The position numbers and the translations under genes are program-made. Below, piece after piece: positions 5,990 to 7,940 of a stretch of 7,940 nt of DNA; the first letter of the stretch is position 1, and each line of letters begins with the position of its first letter. This DNA is from JBNJEM01 sp051745935 (GTDB lineage Bacteria > Planctomycetota > Planctomycetia > Pirellulales > Pirellulaceae): NCBI GenBank assembly GCA_051745935.1, contig JBNJEM010000360.1, positions 1 to 7,940 of the forward strand, given 5' to 3'. Under the pieces are notes generated by a model that saw only the letters and a list, made by a program, of their open reading frames with translations, was not told the DNA's origin and did no database searches.

Positions 5990-6099
5990 GCTTTTCTCCT
6001 CGTTGAAGGCTAAGTGCGACTTTCGCGTTTTTGGTGGTAGCAGTCTTGCCGAATTCGATGACCGCATACAACGCGAGCTTTTAACATGGACGCCAACCA

Positions 6100-6740
6100 A
6101 TGAAGTGTAGCCGATCGAGCGTTGGAAAGAAATCGCACGCCATTCCGGATTTGAAGTTCGAAAACCACGTGCTGACCTCGTTTTCAGGGTTGGTTATTGG
6201 TTTCGGTTATCTTTCAAAAGTTTTTTGCTGCCATTGGTCTTAAATCGCGGCTGTCGGCTTGTTGTCGGCACATGGCCGTGGGAAAGGTGTTTACAGCCCG
6301 TAACAAAACCGAGCTCTCGCTTCCAAAACCCCTTGGATTACGGGACATCTGCGTGGTTTTGTTATGGGTTCTTAGTCCTACCACGGTATTCTTACAGCTG
6401 ATCCTGCATTGTCTGTTGGGCTACCCAAGAATTGCAGGACTGCCGTTACTAGAGGGATGACCCCCTCGTGAAACGAGTTCTGGGGCTCCAGCGGCTTCCG
6501 GATGTGTCCACGTTGAGCCGTATGCTCAAGGAGGCGGATGCCAAGAGCGTGGCAAAGCTCCGTGGTTTGTTGCGAGAGATGATCATGGATCGGCTGCGGC
6601 ATATGGCACTCGCGAAGCACGACGGCCAAACGGGCCTCATTTTGGATCTTTGAGAGCATGGAAACGCTTCGCAAGACACTCATACAGCGCGCGGGGAAAC
6701 TCACCCGGACAGGAGGTGTGTTAACCCTCACCATCAGGCG
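6100..6740 (+). pseudogene. Decayed IS1380-family-like transposase
   Basis: A DDE-type transposase can be pieced together across three frames. It starts at ATG 6100 (MKCSRSSVGKKSHAIPDLKF, then ENHVLTSFSGLV). It continues in another frame with IFQKFFAAIGLKSRLSACCRH, resumes after 6374 with TTVFLQLILHCLLGYPRI, shifts again near 6450 to RDDPLVKRVLGLQRLPDV, and runs on (STLSRMLKEADAKSVAKL) to about 6605. A tail beyond 6643 reads WIFESMETLRKTLIQRAGKL, resembling the family C-terminus. Four lesions are visible: a 13-base near-duplication around 6196-6208, an inserted family M element (6294-6374), a one-base shift near 6450, and loss of nearly the whole catalytic middle around 6606-6650. The family name rests on recalled RLPDVxTxSR and LIQRAGxLTR motifs. 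Terminal inverted repeats were not found, so the IS edges are unknown. Confidence 0.75.
6290..6374 (-). mobile_element. Family M miniature element, copy C, inside the transposase remnant
   Basis: Reverse complement of copy B with six differences in 85 positions. TTA at 6291-6293 and TTA at 6372-6374 flank it, 81 bases apart, exactly the spacing of the TAA pair around copy B. Arms CCCGTAACAAAACC and GGTTTTGTTATGGG are inverted with one mismatch. Taking out 81 bases joins ...GKVF to SPTTVFLQL in the transposase frame, which reads like the uninterrupted family sequence. Confidence 0.85.
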
Positions 6741-6749
6741 ACCTTGTTT

Positions 6750-7811
6750 TCACCCGCCTTGTAATCCCAATCGATTCCCCTCGTAGACATTCCGCGTCAC
6801 CTGATCCATCCAACCGCGATGGTTGAGAAACCACTCGACCGTTTCTTTCAGCCCCGGTTCAAATTCGACCAACGGCTGCCAATCCAGAAGTTGCCGGGCC
6901 TTCACGCTGCTGATGGCATAACGCTGGTCGTGACCAGGACGGTCCTTCACGAAACGAATTTGTTCCGCGTAGGAGCGGCCAGTGGCGAGAGGGCTGAGTT
7001 GGTCAAGGTAGACGCACAACGCCTTGACGATATCCAGATTCGATCGCTCGCAATCCCCCCCAAACAAGTACTCCTCTCCCGGCTCGCCCCGTGCCAGCGC
7101 CATTTCGAGGCCTCGTACATGGTCGTCGACATGAATCCAATCGCGCACATTTGATCCGTCGCCGTAAACCGGCAGCGTCATCCCTTCAACCGCTCGCCGA
7201 ACCATAAGCGGGATCAGTTTTTCCGGATACTGATAAGGCCCGTAATTGTTCGAGCAATTCGTGACGAGGGTGGGCAAATGATACGTGTGGAAGAAGGCCC
7301 GGACAAAGTGGTCCGCGGCCGCTTTCGAGGCGGCGTAGGGAGAGCGAGGGGCATACGGAGATAACCGGGTAAACTGCCCTTGCGAGCCAAGCGATCCGAA
7401 GACCTCGTCGGTCGAGGCTTGCAGCAAACGAAACGCGTCTTGTTTGGCGGACGGAAGCCGCAGCCAATAATCCAGGCAGGCTTCCAGCAAATGACATACA
7501 CCCACCACGTTTGTCTGGACGAAAACCGATGGGTGATCAATTGAACGATCCACATGGGATTCCGCCGCCAGGTTAACGACCCAATCCGGCGAGTAGGTCT
7601 GCAGCAAATGACGCACCAGCGCTTTGTCACCAATGTCGCCCCGCTGAAAATGGAGCAGTTCGCTGTCCTCGACCTCCGCCAGATTCTCAAGTCTCCCGGC
7701 ATAGGTCAGTTTATCGAGCACGATGACTTGGCACGCCCCCTCCCGGATTAGACGCCGAACCATGCAGCTTCCAATAAACCCCGCTCCACCTGTAACCAAA
7801 ACCGCTCGCAA
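6750..7811 (-). CDS. rfbB: dTDP-glucose 4,6-dehydratase
   Basis: This NAD-dependent enzyme converts dTDP-glucose to dTDP-4-keto-6-deoxyglucose in the cytoplasm, the second step towards dTDP-L-rhamnose and other deoxysugars for surface glycans. It has 353 residues, the normal length. It is an extended short-chain dehydrogenase: Rossmann motif TGGAGFIG (7-14), LDKLTYAGRLENL (32-44), NLAAESHVDRSID (80-92), catalytic Thr134-Asp135-Glu136 in STDEVFG, YAASK with Tyr159 and Lys163, and SNNYGPYQYPEKLIP (187-201), which is specific to RfbB-type enzymes. The start is TTG at 7811; AGGGGG (7818-7823) lies 6 bases before it, and the family's MxxLVTGGAGFIG begins there. The other dTDP-sugar genes are not in the window, so it may be a stand-alone copy or the last gene seen of a cluster. 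Its 3' end lies next to the transposase remnant. Confidence 0.95.
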   Translation of the reverse strand: MRAVLVTGGAGFIGSCMVRRLIREGACQVIVLDKLTYAGRLENLAEVEDSELLHFQRGDIGDKALVRHLLQTYSPDWVVNLAAESHVDRSIDHPSVFVQTNVVGVCHLLEACLDYWLRLPSAKQDAFRLLQASTDEVFGSLGSQGQFTRLSPYAPRSPYAASKAAADHFVRAFFHTYHLPTLVTNCSNNYGPYQYPEKLIPLMVRRAVEGMTLPVYGDGSNVRDWIHVDDHVRGLEMALARGEPGEEYLFGGDCERSNLDIVKALCVYLDQLSPLATGRSYAEQIRFVKDRPGHDQRYAISSVKARQLLDWQPLVEFEPGLKETVEWFLNHRGWMDQVTRNVYEGNRLGLQGG

Positions 7812-7829
7812 AATGATCCCCCTAATTCC

Positions 7830-7839
7830 GTGACGTCAC
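7830..7839. promoter_or_regulatory. Perfect 10-bp palindrome GTGACGTCAC before rfbB
   Basis: The palindrome lies between the possible -10 box (7843-7848) and the ribosome site (7818-7823) of rfbB, about where transcription would start. Such a position would suit an operator. Only one site is seen, so its role is a guess. Confidence 0.3.
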
Positions 7840-7842
7840 CCA

Positions 7843-7871
7843 ATTATACCGGCCGCGGATGACTTTCTCCG
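7843..7871 (-). promoter_or_regulatory. Possible rfbB promoter at the end of R4
   Basis: Reading on the minus strand, CGGAGA (7866-7871, three of six matches to TTGACA) is followed after 17 bases by a perfect TATAAT (7843-7848). The predicted start near 7836 would leave a leader of about 25 bases containing AGGGGG at the right distance from the TTG start. The arrangement is coherent, and its -10 is formed by the repeat end plus the adjoining bases. Confidence 0.4.
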
Positions 7872-7940
7872 CCGCGAGTCCGACCAACGGGAGGACGGCT
7901 TGCGTCGGGCAGCGTTCCATCCGGGAAAATCCAACCGCCT
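7845..7940 (-). mobile_element. Family R miniature element, copy R4 (cut by window end)
   Basis: Reverse complement of the R repeat, lacking only about three bases at its far end because the window stops. It is the most diverged of the four in the left half, but its right half (GCAAGCCGTCCTCCCG through CCGGTATA) is nearly unchanged. It points towards rfbB, as the others point towards their downstream genes. Confidence 0.85.

Overview
The window looks like an accessory stretch of a GC-rich planctomycete chromosome, or a close relative. This is inferred from gene content: a sulfatase tail, a secreted sugar isomerase/epimerase-like protein with a twin-arginine leader, and small lipoproteins of unknown role, all set among many short dispersed repeats. 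No 16S rRNA or other lineage marker is present.

Layout. 2-289 (+) is the C-terminus of a sulfatase whose start lies outside the window. 290-1768 has no convincing gene. It holds GC-rich hairpins, a 68-bp tandem repeat with a diverged inverted relative, and a possible multi-branched RNA at 1429-1586. 1941-5131 (+) is a three-gene osmoprotectant ABC importer of the OpuC/OsmF type: ATPase, permease, lipoprotein binding protein. 5148-5989 (-) is a small lipoprotein gene preceded by, and overlapping, a truncated TIM-barrel sugar isomerase-like gene. 6100-6740 (+) is a decayed IS1380-like transposase. 6750-7811 (-) is dTDP-glucose 4,6-dehydratase (rfbB), which makes an early intermediate for dTDP-rhamnose and other deoxysugars.

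The most notable content is two families of short non-autonomous elements. Family R (about 100 bp, TA at both ends) has four copies: one between the ATPase and permease genes, a tandem pair before the binding-protein gene, and one before rfbB. All four point the same way as the gene that follows. Two of the four end in a TATAAT that could act as a -10 box. Family M (about 85 bp, inverted ends built on TAACAAAACC) has three copies: before the ATPase gene, at the permease stop codon, and inside the transposase remnant. Both families are bounded by TA, as expected of small elements mobilised by IS630/Tc1-type transposases, though no such transposase is present here.

Together the importer genes bind a compatible solute outside the membrane (OpuCC-like lipoprotein), pass it through the permease, and power this with the ATPase. 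The repeats have invaded the two spaces inside this operon and may have changed its start sites or promoters.
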